Source: an uncultured Paracoccaceae bacterium
GTDB lineage: Bacteria > Pseudomonadota > Alphaproteobacteria > Rhodobacterales > Rhodobacteraceae
DNA length: 64,000 nt
Assembly: GCA_947503965.1 (NCBI GenBank)
Contig: CANNFU010000001.1
Location: 845,427-909,426, forward strand
Direction of reading: 5' to 3'
Shown here one piece after another: positions 16,515 through 26,324 of the stretch. The stretch's first letter is position 1. Each line of letters opens with the position of its first letter. The position numbers and the translations under genes were made by a program. Below the pieces are notes generated by a model. It was not told where the DNA came from. It did no database searches and saw only the letters and a list, made by a program, of their open reading frames with translations.

Positions 16515-17492
16515 ATGCGCAACGTGTTCATCAACGGCTTTGGCCGGATCGGGCGGACAACCTTGCGCGCCTGGGCTGGCGGCGCATGGCCAGAGATTCG
16601 GATTGTCGGGATCAACGATATCGCGGCACCTGATCTTTGCGCGCATCTGTTCACCTATGACAGCGTCTTTGGCCCTTTTCCCGGCACGGCCGATCTGGAA
16701 GGTGACGCGCTTGTGATCAACGGGCGCACAATTCCACTGCATCAGACGACCGATCTCAGCACGCTTGACCTGTCGCATGTCGATATCGTCTTTGAATGCA
16801 CCGGTCGGGCAGGCGACCGCGCCTTTGCAGAGCGGGGGCTAAAAGCCGGGGCCACACGTATCCTGATCTCCGGGCCGTCCGAAACAGCCGATCTGACTAT
16901 GGTGTTGGGGGCCAATGATCATCTGCTTGCCGATCAACCTGTCGTGTCCAACGCATCGTGCACGACAAATGCGCTGGCGCCGCTGGTCAGGCTGATCGAT
17001 GACACTTGGGGGCTGCAAACTGGCTGGATGACGACAATCCACTGCTACACTGGCAGTCAGCCCAGCATCGATGCCCCACGCGGCGACATGATGCGCAGCC
17101 GGGCTGCGGCGCTTTCCATGGTGCCGACGACCACATCAGCGCAGCAATTGCTGAATCAGGTCCTGCCCGATATCGCGGGCCGGATCGAGGCGGCAGCGGT
17201 GCGCGTGCCCGTCGCCTCTGTCTCGGCGGTTGATCTGACAGTGACGCTGGACAATCAGGTTGGGCTGGACGAGGTCCATGCGGTGCTGAAGCGACAATCA
17301 GGGGTCATCGGCTGGACCGACAAACCGCTCGTCTCGACCGATCTGCGGGCACGGTCCGAAAGTCTGATCGTCTCGCTTCCTGAAACGCGCGTCACGGCTG
17401 GCGGGTTGGTCCGCATCTTTGGCTGGTACGATAACGAATGGGGGTTTTCCTGCCGGATGCTGGATGTTGCAGGAATGATGGATCAATCCTAA
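16515..17492 (+). CDS. glyceraldehyde-3-phosphate dehydrogenase (type I) family
   Basis: 325 residues from the ATG at 16515, which has GGAAGGAAAG in front and begins at the conserved NGFGRIGR; the frame reaches further upstream but without family similarity. Active site Cys149 in SNASCTTN and His176 in TTIHCYTG; the cofactor loop GIND has the Asp of NAD-preferring enzymes. Oxidises glyceraldehyde-3-phosphate to 1,3-bisphosphoglycerate, or possibly a related aldose phosphate such as erythrose-4-phosphate. No other glycolytic or cbb gene is adjacent, so it may be a second, non-housekeeping copy. Its stop overlaps the convergent MFS gene by 4 bases. Confidence 0.88.
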   Translation: MRNVFINGFGRIGRTTLRAWAGGAWPEIRIVGINDIAAPDLCAHLFTYDSVFGPFPGTADLEGDALVINGRTIPLHQTTDLSTLDLSHVDIVFECTGRAGDRAFAERGLKAGATRILISGPSETADLTMVLGANDHLLADQPVVSNASCTTNALAPLVRLIDDTWGLQTGWMTTIHCYTGSQPSIDAPRGDMMRSRAAALSMVPTTTSAQQLLNQVLPDIAGRIEAAAVRVPVASVSAVDLTVTLDNQVGLDEVHAVLKRQSGVIGWTDKPLVSTDLRARSESLIVSLPETRVTAGGLVRIFGWYDNEWGFSCRMLDVAGMMDQS

Positions 17493-18700
17493 CGCCCACC
17501 GCCTGTCGGACGGTTGATCCGCAGGATCAGCGGAATGATCGCGATAATCAGGACGGCACCCATCAAATACGGCGCACCGGGCAAATAGAGTCCCTCATCA
17601 TTCACGAACCGCTCAAAAACACCTGTCAGGGCAAGCGGCGCAACAACAGCCGCCACCGATGACAGGGATGCGATCACTCCCTGCACCAGACCTTGCTGAT
17701 CTTCGCCCACGCGATTGGCGGCAAAAGCCGTCATCAAGGGCGGGGCCATATCCGACAATGCCGCAATCGGCAAAAACACCACCACCGCCCACACCGCACT
17801 GGTCCCACCAAAACCAACCATGGCGATCACGGCGGCGATTGTCGCTATCCTGAGCGTCTTGAAATCACCCAGCCGTTTGGTCAACTGCGGCAGCACACCC
17901 GCCTGAACCACCGCGATCAGAATACCATAGCCCGACAGCGTCAGACCAATGGTGAAACCGTCCCAGCCAAAGACCTCACGCCCCCAAAACGCCCAAAGCG
18001 TCGGATAGACCATATTGGCGAACTCAAAGACAAAGATGCAGATCAACGGAATGGCGAGGCCGGGGATCACGAAGGCCCGGATGATCGTGCCAAACGGGTT
18101 CAGATCGCGCCGCCCGAAAGGGCGCCGGTTTTCCGGCTTCAGCGATTCCGGCAATACAAAAAGCCCAAACGCCACGTTCAATGCCGACAGGCCCGCCGCG
18201 ATCCAGAACGGTGCGGTGACATGCCAGCCCGACGCCATCCCGCCCATCGCAGGCCCCAGCACAAAGCCGATCCCGAACGCGGCACCGATCATGCCAAAGG
18301 CCGCCCCGCGCTCTTCCGGCTTGGCGATGTCGGCAATATAGGCAGTCGCGGTGATATAGGTGGCCCCCGCCATCCCTGCCACGACCCGGCCCACCAGCAG
18401 CACCCAATAGGTCTGCGCCATCGCCATGATCATATAATCAATGGTCAGCGTGAGAAGCGCCGCGATCAAGACAGGTTTGCGCCCATAGGCATCCGACAGG
18501 CTGCCCACAATCGGCCCGAACAGAAACATCGCTGCCGCATAGGCCGACATCATGATGCCACCCCAGAACGCGCCCTCGGCCGTGCTCGAAGCACCCACGC
18601 GATCCATCAGGTCCGGCATGATCGGAAACACGATCCCGATCCCGATGGCGTCGATCATCAGGGTGGCAAGGATGAACAGAAAAGGACCGTTGAGTTTCAT
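17489..18700 (-). CDS. MFS transporter, TetA/Bcr-like drug efflux type
   Basis: About 403 residues with 12 predicted membrane helices. The loop 2-3 motif GSLSDAYGRKPVL is the major-facilitator motif A in the form found in the tetracycline/H+ antiporter family, and the N-terminus (ILATLMIDAIGIGIVFPIMPDLM) is typical of TetA(A)-like proteins. I chose the ATG at 18700 (MKLNGPF); an ATG five codons upstream is less likely. Many environmental members of this family are not resistance determinants, so substrate is unknown. Convergent with the GAPDH-like gene. Confidence 0.92.
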   Translation of the reverse strand: MKLNGPFLFILATLMIDAIGIGIVFPIMPDLMDRVGASSTAEGAFWGGIMMSAYAAAMFLFGPIVGSLSDAYGRKPVLIAALLTLTIDYMIMAMAQTYWVLLVGRVVAGMAGATYITATAYIADIAKPEERGAAFGMIGAAFGIGFVLGPAMGGMASGWHVTAPFWIAAGLSALNVAFGLFVLPESLKPENRRPFGRRDLNPFGTIIRAFVIPGLAIPLICIFVFEFANMVYPTLWAFWGREVFGWDGFTIGLTLSGYGILIAVVQAGVLPQLTKRLGDFKTLRIATIAAVIAMVGFGGTSAVWAVVVFLPIAALSDMAPPLMTAFAANRVGEDQQGLVQGVIASLSSVAAVVAPLALTGVFERFVNDEGLYLPGAPYLMGAVLIIAIIPLILRINRPTGGGR

Positions 18701-18771
18701 GGCGCCACACGACACGCGAAACGGATGTCATACAAGCCCGAAAGCCCGGTCTCCCGACAGTTGCTGACGTG

Positions 18772-19614
18772 TTAGCCGTCGCCCCCCAGATCATCCCATA
18801 TCGCGCGCACCCACCGCATGATCACCTGCGCCTCTTTCCACCGGTTCGACATCTCGCGGCCTTTCGCATCGGTCATGGCATATTCCGGCGGACCAAGCTC
18901 GCAGACAAAGATGCAGTCGCCCGATGGGTTGCGTGCCCGCCAATCGGCCAGCCCCTCGCGCCACCAGCCCTTGAACAAGTCCACCCATTTCTGATGCTGC
19001 GGGAAGTCCAACTGCAACTGAATCTGCTGACGGGATGCCACGCGCCCCTGAAAGCTGTCGGATCGCTGCAATATCCGGCTGATCAGCCCCTTGTCGTGGT
19101 CGGACAAGGGAAACCAGAACTCCCGATCCACCACGTAATGCGACAAGTCGGCACACATCCGCATCTGCGGAATGCGATCCAGCAATTGCAGGGTCGTATA
19201 AAGATCGTTGGTGATGCAGTTGCGATGCGTCTCGAACTGGACGGGCACACCGATCCTGTCTGCCATCGCGATCCAGGTTTCGATCACCGGCACCATGTCA
19301 TCCAGCGCTATCGGCATCACCTGTCCGATCACATCGACAAACGGCGCGCCGAAATCGGCAGCCATATGCAGCGTGTCTTCAAGGCTATCGATTGTCTTGG
19401 GAAAGGCCACGATCAACGGCGTCAGCCCCTGCGCGTCCATATGCGGACGCGCCGCATGGGCCACCGCCACATCCGATGCACCCAGATCAATGGCCATCCC
19501 GTCAAACCCGGCCCCGGCGACCATTGCGCAGACCTGATCCAGCGGCAGCTTCACCCCCGTCTGGTCATGCGGCTGCATCGCCCAAAGCGAGGTATAGACC
19601 TGTAATCGCCGCAT
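18772..19614 (-). CDS. sugar phosphate isomerase/epimerase family (TIM barrel)
   Basis: 280 residues of the xylose-isomerase-like TIM-barrel superfamily, with metal-ligand candidates in QFETHRN, CADLSHYVVDREFW and the C-terminal ICFVCELGPPEY-like region. Cytoplasmic, no signal. Such enzymes isomerise or epimerise sugars and polyols; the substrate cannot be told. Same strand as the MFS gene, 71 bases apart, and possibly co-transcribed with it. Confidence 0.82.
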   Translation of the reverse strand: MRRLQVYTSLWAMQPHDQTGVKLPLDQVCAMVAGAGFDGMAIDLGASDVAVAHAARPHMDAQGLTPLIVAFPKTIDSLEDTLHMAADFGAPFVDVIGQVMPIALDDMVPVIETWIAMADRIGVPVQFETHRNCITNDLYTTLQLLDRIPQMRMCADLSHYVVDREFWFPLSDHDKGLISRILQRSDSFQGRVASRQQIQLQLDFPQHQKWVDLFKGWWREGLADWRARNPSGDCIFVCELGPPEYAMTDAKGREMSNRWKEAQVIMRWVRAIWDDLGGDG

Positions 19615-19676
19615 GCGCTGCCCCCAATTGTGCCACAGGCACTGTCACGCAGGGCCGCAAGGCACGCAATGCAAAA

Positions 19677-20330
19677 CTAATTCACCTCTGATCTCGCCTG
19701 CAAAGCCCGGCGGGTCATCCAGTTGGAAAACGGAACGGTCCACAACAACGTGGCAGCGATGGCCAGCTTCTCCAGCCCGCCATCAATCCAGTCGGGGGCA
19801 AGCTTAAAGGCGGTGGCAAAAACCGCCCATAACACCGCTGAGACCAGAAACAGACGGGCCGTCGACGGGGCCGTGTCGCGAAAGGAATACCACATCAGAA
19901 TCGGCCCGATCAGGTAAAGCGGTCCAAGCAGGAATGTCAGCCGCGTATGTACGCTCATCCCATCGGTTTCAGCGGTGCGACCAAAGGCATCCCACAAGCC
20001 AATCGCGACAATCACCAAGGCCAATAAGGCAAAACACAGTATACTGGCGGTCCAGCGTTTCGTGCCCGCATGGATATGTGCCGCACCAATCGACAACGCC
20101 AACAAGGATGCGGAATTAATGAAAAATCCGCTATCCATGATCCAGCGGTGCGGTCCGCGCCCCAGATCGCTGACGGTATCGGCAAGGAAATCATGCTCGG
20201 CCACAAGGCTGGCCCAGATCAGCGCGCCGGTCGGGGCAACGCTGCCGATCAGGCCCAAAATCCCGCAAAAGGCCAACAGCAAGGGCTCGATTCTGGGGGC
20301 GGACAGGGCGTCGTCGGTTGAAGCAGGCAT
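19677..20330 (-). CDS. DUF998 family integral membrane protein
   Basis: 217 residues with about six hydrophobic helices. The stretch DFLADTVSDLGRGPHRWIMDSGFF matches the conserved Ser-Asp-Leu-Gly and Asp-x-G-F pattern of DUF998 proteins. Function unknown. It is 60 bases downstream of the desaturase stop on the same strand, so the two may be co-expressed and both act on or in the membrane. Confidence 0.85.
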   Translation of the reverse strand: MPASTDDALSAPRIEPLLLAFCGILGLIGSVAPTGALIWASLVAEHDFLADTVSDLGRGPHRWIMDSGFFINSASLLALSIGAAHIHAGTKRWTASILCFALLALVIVAIGLWDAFGRTAETDGMSVHTRLTFLLGPLYLIGPILMWYSFRDTAPSTARLFLVSAVLWAVFATAFKLAPDWIDGGLEKLAIAATLLWTVPFSNWMTRRALQARSEVN

Positions 20331-20390
20331 AGATCAATCCATCGTGGCAATGCCAGTCATCAACGGCATGTGGGCCGAATGGTTCCCTGA

Positions 20391-21374
20391 CTACTCCGCC
20401 GGGATCCGGCTGACCCGACCACCGGCGCGGGGAATGACCCAGACCTCATCCATCGGATACTGGCTTTCATCCTTGGCCATCAGTTTACGGATCACCTCGA
20501 TCTGGAACTCGATCCAGCCCATGCGATGCACCGCGCCCGCCTTCCTCTCGATCCGGTCATTCAGATCGCGCAGTTTCCAGAACGGCACGGCGGGAAAGGT
20601 ATGATGGGCGGTATGGTATGGCATCTGCCAGCACAGCCAGCGCTGCAGGGCATTGGCGCGGGTGGAGCGGGTGTTTTCCATGATGTCGTCTTCATGGGAT
20701 AACCCCAGATGCTCAATCGTGTTCTGCAACTGATGGATCGGTTTGGTCAGCACCATGGGGATCAGCCAGAACGTCAGTGCCGCCCATGACCCCAGCCAGA
20801 CAGAAATCAGCGCGATCACCGCATAACCCGCCAGATGTAACCGGCTTTCGCGGATCACCTTGGCCTCTTCCTCGGCGCGGATGTAGGGCTCAATGATGAT
20901 GCCCCTAGCGCGGCGGATGATCCCCACAACGCGGTTACGCCAATAGGTAACTCCGCTCAGCCACATCAAGTATGTGGTCAGCGTATAAGGCTCGCGAACC
21001 AACTCACCATCGCGTTCCCAATCCTGCGTATACTGGTGATGGGCGAAATGCATGATTTGGTCGAAATCGCGGGGAAAAAGCTGGATGAACCCGATGATCC
21101 GGCCGAAGACCTCGTTCAGCTTGCGGGTCTTGAACACGGTGGCATGGGACAACTCATGCTGGGCGGCATAAAGGAAATTCAGCAACACGCCCAAGACCAG
21201 CCCGGTCAGCCAGACCCATGCGGTGCCCATCACCTGGGCATGCAGCACACCAACCAAGATAATCGCGCCCACATGGCTGGCCATCTGCATTCCACCCCAC
21301 AGGTCGGATCGTTCGGTCAAACTGCGCAACTCCGCTGGCGTCAGCAGCTTGCGACGGGAAAAGCTCGCTTCCAT
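20391..21374 (-). CDS. membrane fatty acid desaturase
   Basis: About 327 residues with four to five membrane segments and the three His boxes of membrane di-iron desaturases: HELSHA, HFAHHQYTQD and HTAHHTFP. Introduces a double bond in acyl chains, changing membrane fluidity, or acts on a related lipid. Start taken at the ATG at 21374 (MEASFSRR), with the ATG at 21380 equally possible. Divergent from the tryptophanase gene; about 200 bases between them hold both promoters. Confidence 0.92.
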   Translation of the reverse strand: MEASFSRRKLLTPAELRSLTERSDLWGGMQMASHVGAIILVGVLHAQVMGTAWVWLTGLVLGVLLNFLYAAQHELSHATVFKTRKLNEVFGRIIGFIQLFPRDFDQIMHFAHHQYTQDWERDGELVREPYTLTTYLMWLSGVTYWRNRVVGIIRRARGIIIEPYIRAEEEAKVIRESRLHLAGYAVIALISVWLGSWAALTFWLIPMVLTKPIHQLQNTIEHLGLSHEDDIMENTRSTRANALQRWLCWQMPYHTAHHTFPAVPFWKLRDLNDRIERKAGAVHRMGWIEFQIEVIRKLMAKDESQYPMDEVWVIPRAGGRVSRIPAE

Positions 21375-21574
21375 GTTCATCTCTCCTGTTGACCAACCTT
21401 AATGCTGCCGCTGGCACAGACAAAACACTTCTTGACGCAGCCCACGGGCGAAAATACCGTCTGCCCAGATTTTCGGCGCTGAGCGCGGCACCCCAACGCA
21501 AGGGGGCAACCGCGGCGCTCGCCCGGAAATGTTTTCATCAGACATCCGGGCGTTCAACACCGAAGGACAACCAG

Positions 21575-22939
21575 ATGAAAACCATTATCGAACCATTCCG
21601 CATCAAATCGGTCGAACCGATCCGGGTCACAACCCGATCCGAACGCGAGGCAAAACTGCAAGCGGCGCACCATAACCTATTTAAGCTGCACGCCGATGAC
21701 GTGCTGATCGACCTGCTGACCGACAGCGGCACCGGTGCCATGAGCGCCGAACAATGGGCCGCCATGATGCGCGGCGACGAAAGCTATGCAGGATCCCGGT
21801 CTTTCGAACGGTTCACAAATGCCGTGCAAAACCTGATGCCTTTCAAACACATCATCCCAACCCATCAAGGCCGCGCCGCGGAGGCGATCCTGATGTCCAT
21901 CTTTGCCGGCAAAGGGCACAACATCCCCTCAAACACGCATTTCGACACGACCCGTGGCAATATTGAGGCCAGCGGCGCCTTCGCCCATGACCTCAACATC
22001 GCCGAAGGGCGCGACGGGCAATCCGAACACCCGTTCAAGGGCAACATGGATCTCGCAGCGCTTGAAACCTTCATGGCCACTCATGGCGACAGCGTCCCCA
22101 TCGTCATGATCACCATCACCAATAACGCAGGCGGCGGTCAGCCCGTCAGCCTTGAAAACATCCGGGTCGTCGCCGACATCGCCCGCGCCCATGGCAGGCC
22201 TTTTATCATCGACGGCTGCCGCTTTGCCGAAAACGCGTGGTTCATCAAACAACGCGAGCCAGGGCAGGGTGACCGCTCCATCCCCGAAATCGTGCGCGAT
22301 TGCTTTGCGGTGGCGGACGGTATGACGATGAGTGCCAAGAAGGACGCATTCGGCAATATCGGCGGCTGGCTGGCGCTCAATGATGATGGCTTTGCCGAAC
22401 AGGCCCGCGTGAAACTGATCCAGACCGAAGGCTTTCCGACCTATGGCGGGCTTGCCGGACGGGACCTCGATGCACTGGCCCAGGGGCTGACAGAAATCGT
22501 GGACGAAGACTACCTCCGCTACCGCGTTCGCACCAACGAATACATCGTGGAACGGCTGGACGCGATGGGCATCCCTGTGGTCAAACCGGCAGGCGGCCAC
22601 GCAGTATTCATCGACGCCAAACGCTGGCTACCCCACATCGACCCGCTGCATTACCCTGCGCATGCGGTCGCGTGCCGGCTGTATGAAATCGGCGGCATCC
22701 GGTCCTGCGAGATCGGCAGCGTGATGTTCGGACGGCAGCCCGACGGGTCCGAGAAACCAGCCGCCATAGAGCTCGTCCGCCTGGCCTTCCCGCGCCGCAC
22801 CTACACACAAAGCCATGCCGATTACGTGGTCGAGGCATTTGGCGAACTGCAGTCCGAAATCGATACGCTGAAGGGATTTCAGATCACCAAGGAGCCCGCG
22901 TTGATGCGTCATTTCACCTGCCAATTTGCGTGTTGTTGA
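21575..22939 (+). CDS. tnaA: tryptophanase / beta-eliminating lyase
   Basis: 454 residues, matching tryptophanase length. PLP-dependent enzyme splitting L-tryptophan to indole, pyruvate and ammonia. The PLP lysine is K256 in MSAKKD, the form seen in tryptophanases (tyrosine phenol-lyases usually have SGKKD). PTHQGRAAE, NNAGGGQPVS and DGCRFAENA are the other family blocks. Start at 21575 follows GAAGGACAACCAG; the frame extends upstream without similarity. No tnaB permease and no obvious tnaC-type leader are next to it. A related amino acid lyase specificity cannot be excluded. Confidence 0.9.
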   Translation: MKTIIEPFRIKSVEPIRVTTRSEREAKLQAAHHNLFKLHADDVLIDLLTDSGTGAMSAEQWAAMMRGDESYAGSRSFERFTNAVQNLMPFKHIIPTHQGRAAEAILMSIFAGKGHNIPSNTHFDTTRGNIEASGAFAHDLNIAEGRDGQSEHPFKGNMDLAALETFMATHGDSVPIVMITITNNAGGGQPVSLENIRVVADIARAHGRPFIIDGCRFAENAWFIKQREPGQGDRSIPEIVRDCFAVADGMTMSAKKDAFGNIGGWLALNDDGFAEQARVKLIQTEGFPTYGGLAGRDLDALAQGLTEIVDEDYLRYRVRTNEYIVERLDAMGIPVVKPAGGHAVFIDAKRWLPHIDPLHYPAHAVACRLYEIGGIRSCEIGSVMFGRQPDGSEKPAAIELVRLAFPRRTYTQSHADYVVEAFGELQSEIDTLKGFQITKEPALMRHFTCQFACC

Positions 22940-23514
22940 CGGGCGCCAGGTGGCATGACGCCGCCGTTGCCGCAAAGAATGGGTCGAGGATTAAAGATGC
23001 TTTAGGGGAAACACCGTCTACCAAAATCATCTTGGTGTTCCGCCGACACGAACAACCCGGCTCCGCAGCTTTGGGTTAGGCATAGCAGGCGCGTCGCCCT
23101 CGTTTACCAACCAAAACTGCCGAATTGACATATCCTATAAAATCACTCAGGTTTATACAGATCCAGCCACCCGCGCCCTGCGCTTGGGAAGCCCGACATT
23201 TCCGATAATGAAAGGACACCCAGCCATGCGAAATGCGCGTGACATAGGCACAGAGCCGCCAGACGATCTATTGCAGGTTCCGACCAAGGCCGAAATTCTG
23301 ACCATATTGCTTGATGACGGAAAACAGGCTGCACCACACGGACGGCAAATGACCCGCACCATAACAACGTCCGGTTCGACGACCTGCGCAACTTAGCCAG
23401 AAACGGCCAATTGGCGCAGATCAGCGTTCAGGCGCGACAGCTGCGGGTGGTCGTGGTGATCGGCAGGATGCCCGAACAAACCCAAGCAAAACTTTATCCA
23501 CAGGATCAACTTTC
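22940..23514. other. intergenic region upstream of the imelysin operon
   Basis: About 575 bases between tnaA and the first imelysin gene. It contains one small candidate ORF (23226-23396) and a second, frame-shifted open stretch (about 23300-23517), and must hold the promoter of the iron-linked operon. I could not identify a clear iron-regulator box by eye. Confidence 0.5.
23226..23396 (+). CDS. possible small protein or gene remnant
   Basis: 56 codons with a good Shine-Dalgarno (GAAAGGAC, 9 bases from the ATG), similar to the ribosome sites used by real genes here. The product (MRNARDIGTEPPDDLL...) is not recognised. Its last third turns Thr/Ser-rich, while the neighbouring frame stays open and encodes VRFDDLRNLARNGQLAQ... 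up to 23517, so the locus may be a gene broken by a frameshift. Confidence 0.3.
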   Translation: MRNARDIGTEPPDDLLQVPTKAEILTILLDDGKQAAPHGRQMTRTITTSGSTTCAT

Positions 23515-24777
23515 ATGAAATCCAGTCTACTTGCAGGGACCGTGCTGTGTCTCTCATCCGCGATGCCTGCACTGGCCATCGAAAAAGCCGACGTTCTGGT
23601 GAACTACGCCAATATGGCCGCGGCGAAATACACCGATAGCCTGATAACTGCGCGCACCATGCAGGCAGCCATCAATGATCTCGTCGCCAATCCATCCGCC
23701 GAAAACCTGCAAGCGGCAAAAGATGCCTGGCTGGCCGCCCGCGTACCTTATCAACAAACCGAGGTCTTTCGCTTTGGGAACGCCATCGTCGATGACTGGG
23801 AAGGCAAGGTAAATGCCTGGCCGCTTGATGAAGGTCTTATCGACTATGTTGATGCGTCTTATGGTGGCCTATCCGATGAAAATGCGGCCGCCGCGTTGAA
23901 TGTCATTGCGAATGTATCGTTCACGCTGGGTGGTGAAACGATTGATGCGTCCAGCATTACCCCCGCCCTGCTGGCGGACACCTTGCAAGAGGCTGACGGT
24001 GTCGAGGCCAATGTCGCCACCGGATATCACGCGATTGAATTCCTGCTTTGGGGTCAAGACCTGAATGGTCACGGCGCAGGCGCAGGCAACCGGCCGTGGA
24101 CCGATTATGCGGCGAGTGATGCCTGCACGAACGGGAATTGCAACCGGCGTGGAGAATATCTGATCGCGGCCACGAACCTTCTTGTCTCTGATCTGGAATG
24201 GATGGTGGCGCAATGGACCGATGGCGGCGCGGCACGCGCGGCGGTCACCGCTGATCAGGATGCAGGTATCGCGGCAATCCTGACCGGCTTGGGGTCGCTG
24301 TCCTATGGCGAAACCGCCGGTGAACGGATGCGTCTTGGCGTCATGCTGAACGAACCCGAGGAAGAACATTCATGCTTTGCCGATAACACCCATAACGACC
24401 ATTTCTACAATGGTCTGGGCATCCAGTCAGTCTATCACGGCACGTATACACGTATTGACGGCTCGGTCGTATTAGGCCCTTCACTGTCAGATCTGGTGGC
24501 CGAAACGGACCCGGCGCTTGACATGGAGATGCAGATGAAACTGTCCCACGCGGTGACCGCACTCAGCCGGATCAAGACCGCCGCCGAGGCTGGCTTTGCC
24601 TATGATATGATGCTGGAACGCGGCAACGACGCGGGTGCGGCGTTGATCATGGGCGGCGTGAACGGTCTGATCGACCAAACCCGATCGATCGAGCGTGTGA
24701 TCGCCGTGCTGGGCGTGGATGGTATCGCAATCGAAGGCTCTGACAGCCTTGATGACCCGGAAGCCGTCTTTCAATAG
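23515..24777 (+). CDS. imelysin family (IrpA-like, peptidase M75) periplasmic protein
   Basis: 420 residues with an N-terminal signal peptide (cleavage likely after ALA-21). The imelysin GxHxxE motif is present as GYHAIE (170-175), followed by FLLWGQDLNGHGAGAGNRPW. Iron-regulated imelysins are envelope proteins thought to take part in iron uptake; the M75 peptidase activity is doubtful. First gene of a four-gene plus-strand operon with a di-heme oxidase, a second imelysin and a DUF1513 protein, a conserved iron-related set in marine proteobacteria. Confidence 0.93.
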   Translation: MKSSLLAGTVLCLSSAMPALAIEKADVLVNYANMAAAKYTDSLITARTMQAAINDLVANPSAENLQAAKDAWLAARVPYQQTEVFRFGNAIVDDWEGKVNAWPLDEGLIDYVDASYGGLSDENAAAALNVIANVSFTLGGETIDASSITPALLADTLQEADGVEANVATGYHAIEFLLWGQDLNGHGAGAGNRPWTDYAASDACTNGNCNRRGEYLIAATNLLVSDLEWMVAQWTDGGAARAAVTADQDAGIAAILTGLGSLSYGETAGERMRLGVMLNEPEEEHSCFADNTHNDHFYNGLGIQSVYHGTYTRIDGSVVLGPSLSDLVAETDPALDMEMQMKLSHAVTALSRIKTAAEAGFAYDMMLERGNDAGAALIMGGVNGLIDQTRSIERVIAVLGVDGIAIEGSDSLDDPEAVFQ

Positions 24778-24797
24778 GTCCCGCCACGGCATTCATA

Positions 24798-26324
24798 ATG
24801 CAGCATCTTGCCAAGATCAGTGCGATTGCAGCCCTCGCGGTCGCGTCAGTTGCCGGGGCCGATGGTTTGGACGAACCGCATCTGCAGATCATTCCCCGTA
24901 CTGCCCAAGAGATCGCCCGAATTGAAGCCGTGACCGCACCACCCACTGACTTTTCGGCACTCAGCCCGTTCGAAGAGCGCACAGCCGGGGCAGCCACCGT
25001 CAGAGTCCGCGATAACGCAGATGCATTCTCGCAACCGTCAGCAAACATCACATTCGCGGATGAGTTGACGTTCAAGGTCGGTAACGGGTTGTTTCGCAAA
25101 TTATGGGTGTCGTCGCCCGCATCCACGCTGGCCTCTGACGGGCTTGGCCCTTTGTTCAACGCCCGGTCTTGTCAGCGTTGCCATCTCAAGGACGGGCGGG
25201 GACATCCGCCCGAACCGGGCGATGACAATGCAATTTCTATGCTGATGCGCGTGTCGATTCCCGATCCCGCAAGCTATGGCGCAAAAAATTTCGCACTCAG
25301 GCAATATCTGGCAACATTGCCTGACCCGACCTACGGCACCCAAATTCAGGACTTTGCCATTCAGGGGCATAAGGCCGAAGCCCAGATCAGCATTGTCTAT
25401 ATCGAAGACCCTATCACCCTTTCGGATGGTGAGGTCGTGTCACTGCGCAGGCCCAGTTACGCGCTCACTGATCCGAGCTATGGCCCGCTGCATCCTGACG
25501 TCATGCTCAGCCCCCGCATCGCGCCGCAGATGATCGGGCTTGGTCTGCTCGAGGCCATACCGGCTGCCGATATCATGGCCAATGCAGATCCCGAAGACAG
25601 CGACGGTGACGGTATTTCCGGGCGGGCAAACATCGTGTGGTCCAAGGAGTTTGAGCGGTACATGTTGGGTCGTTTTGGCCACAAGGCGGGTACACCCACG
25701 ATCCGCCAGCAATCAGCGGATGCCTTTGCGGGTGACATCGGGATCTCTTCCCCGATCAACCCCAACGGTGCGGGTGAATGCACCGCAGCCCAAGTCGGTT
25801 GCCAAACAGCAATGCATGGCGACGGTGATGCGCGCATTCATGAGATCGATGACGAAATCCTTGATCTGGTGACATTCTATAGCCGCAATCTTGCGGTGCC
25901 CGCCCGCCGCGACGTCGATGACCCGCAGATACTACGCGGCAAAGAGGTATTCCACGCCACAGGCTGTGCATCCTGCCACACACCCAGCTTTGTGACCCAC
26001 CGCCTTGAAAACCGCCCCGAGCAGAGCTTTCAATTGATCTGGCCTTATACCGACATGCTGCTGCACGACATGGGTGACGGTTTGGCCGATCACCGGCCAG
26101 AGGTACTGGCCAATGGTCGGGAATGGCGCACCGCGCCACTTTGGGGGACTGGCCTGACCGAACAGGTCAACGGACATACATATTTCTTGCATGACGGGCG
26201 GGCGCGGTCGCTGCTGGAAGCGATCCTGTGGCATGGCGGAGAGGCGGAAAGCCAACGCGATGCAGTCATCGACATGCCCAAGGCCGACCGGGACGCGCTG
26301 ATCAGATTTGTGGAAAGCCTATGA
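24798..26324 (+). CDS. di-heme c-type cytochrome, DUF1111 'thiol oxidoreductase' family
   Basis: 508 residues with a signal peptide (about 1-20) and two c-type heme sites, CQRCH at 125-129 and CASCH at 390-394, separated by a large domain of the cytochrome c peroxidase-like DUF1111 family. Acts in the periplasm as a redox enzyme. The annotation as thiol oxidoreductase is traditional and not proven. It sits between the two imelysin genes; its stop overlaps the next start as ATGA. Likely role: oxidising or reducing iron or an iron chelate for the imelysins (inference). Confidence 0.92.
   Translation: MQHLAKISAIAALAVASVAGADGLDEPHLQIIPRTAQEIARIEAVTAPPTDFSALSPFEERTAGAATVRVRDNADAFSQPSANITFADELTFKVGNGLFRKLWVSSPASTLASDGLGPLFNARSCQRCHLKDGRGHPPEPGDDNAISMLMRVSIPDPASYGAKNFALRQYLATLPDPTYGTQIQDFAIQGHKAEAQISIVYIEDPITLSDGEVVSLRRPSYALTDPSYGPLHPDVMLSPRIAPQMIGLGLLEAIPAADIMANADPEDSDGDGISGRANIVWSKEFERYMLGRFGHKAGTPTIRQQSADAFAGDIGISSPINPNGAGECTAAQVGCQTAMHGDGDARIHEIDDEILDLVTFYSRNLAVPARRDVDDPQILRGKEVFHATGCASCHTPSFVTHRLENRPEQSFQLIWPYTDMLLHDMGDGLADHRPEVLANGREWRTAPLWGTGLTEQVNGHTYFLHDGRARSLLEAILWHGGEAESQRDAVIDMPKADRDALIRFVESL

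Noticed and set aside
17489..18700. Tetracycline resistance gene
   Set aside because: Family match is to TetA-like MFS, but there is no tetR partner or mobile element; probably a chromosomal efflux pump of unknown substrate.
17693..18775. 360-codon plus-strand frame opposite the MFS transporter
   Set aside because: Arg/Pro/His-rich shadow translation; the minus strand has the MFS motifs and membrane helices.
23498..23506. DnaA box (TTATCCACA) as sign of a replication origin
   Set aside because: A single 9-mer without companion boxes, AT-rich unwinding region or dnaA/parAB/hemE context; expected by chance.
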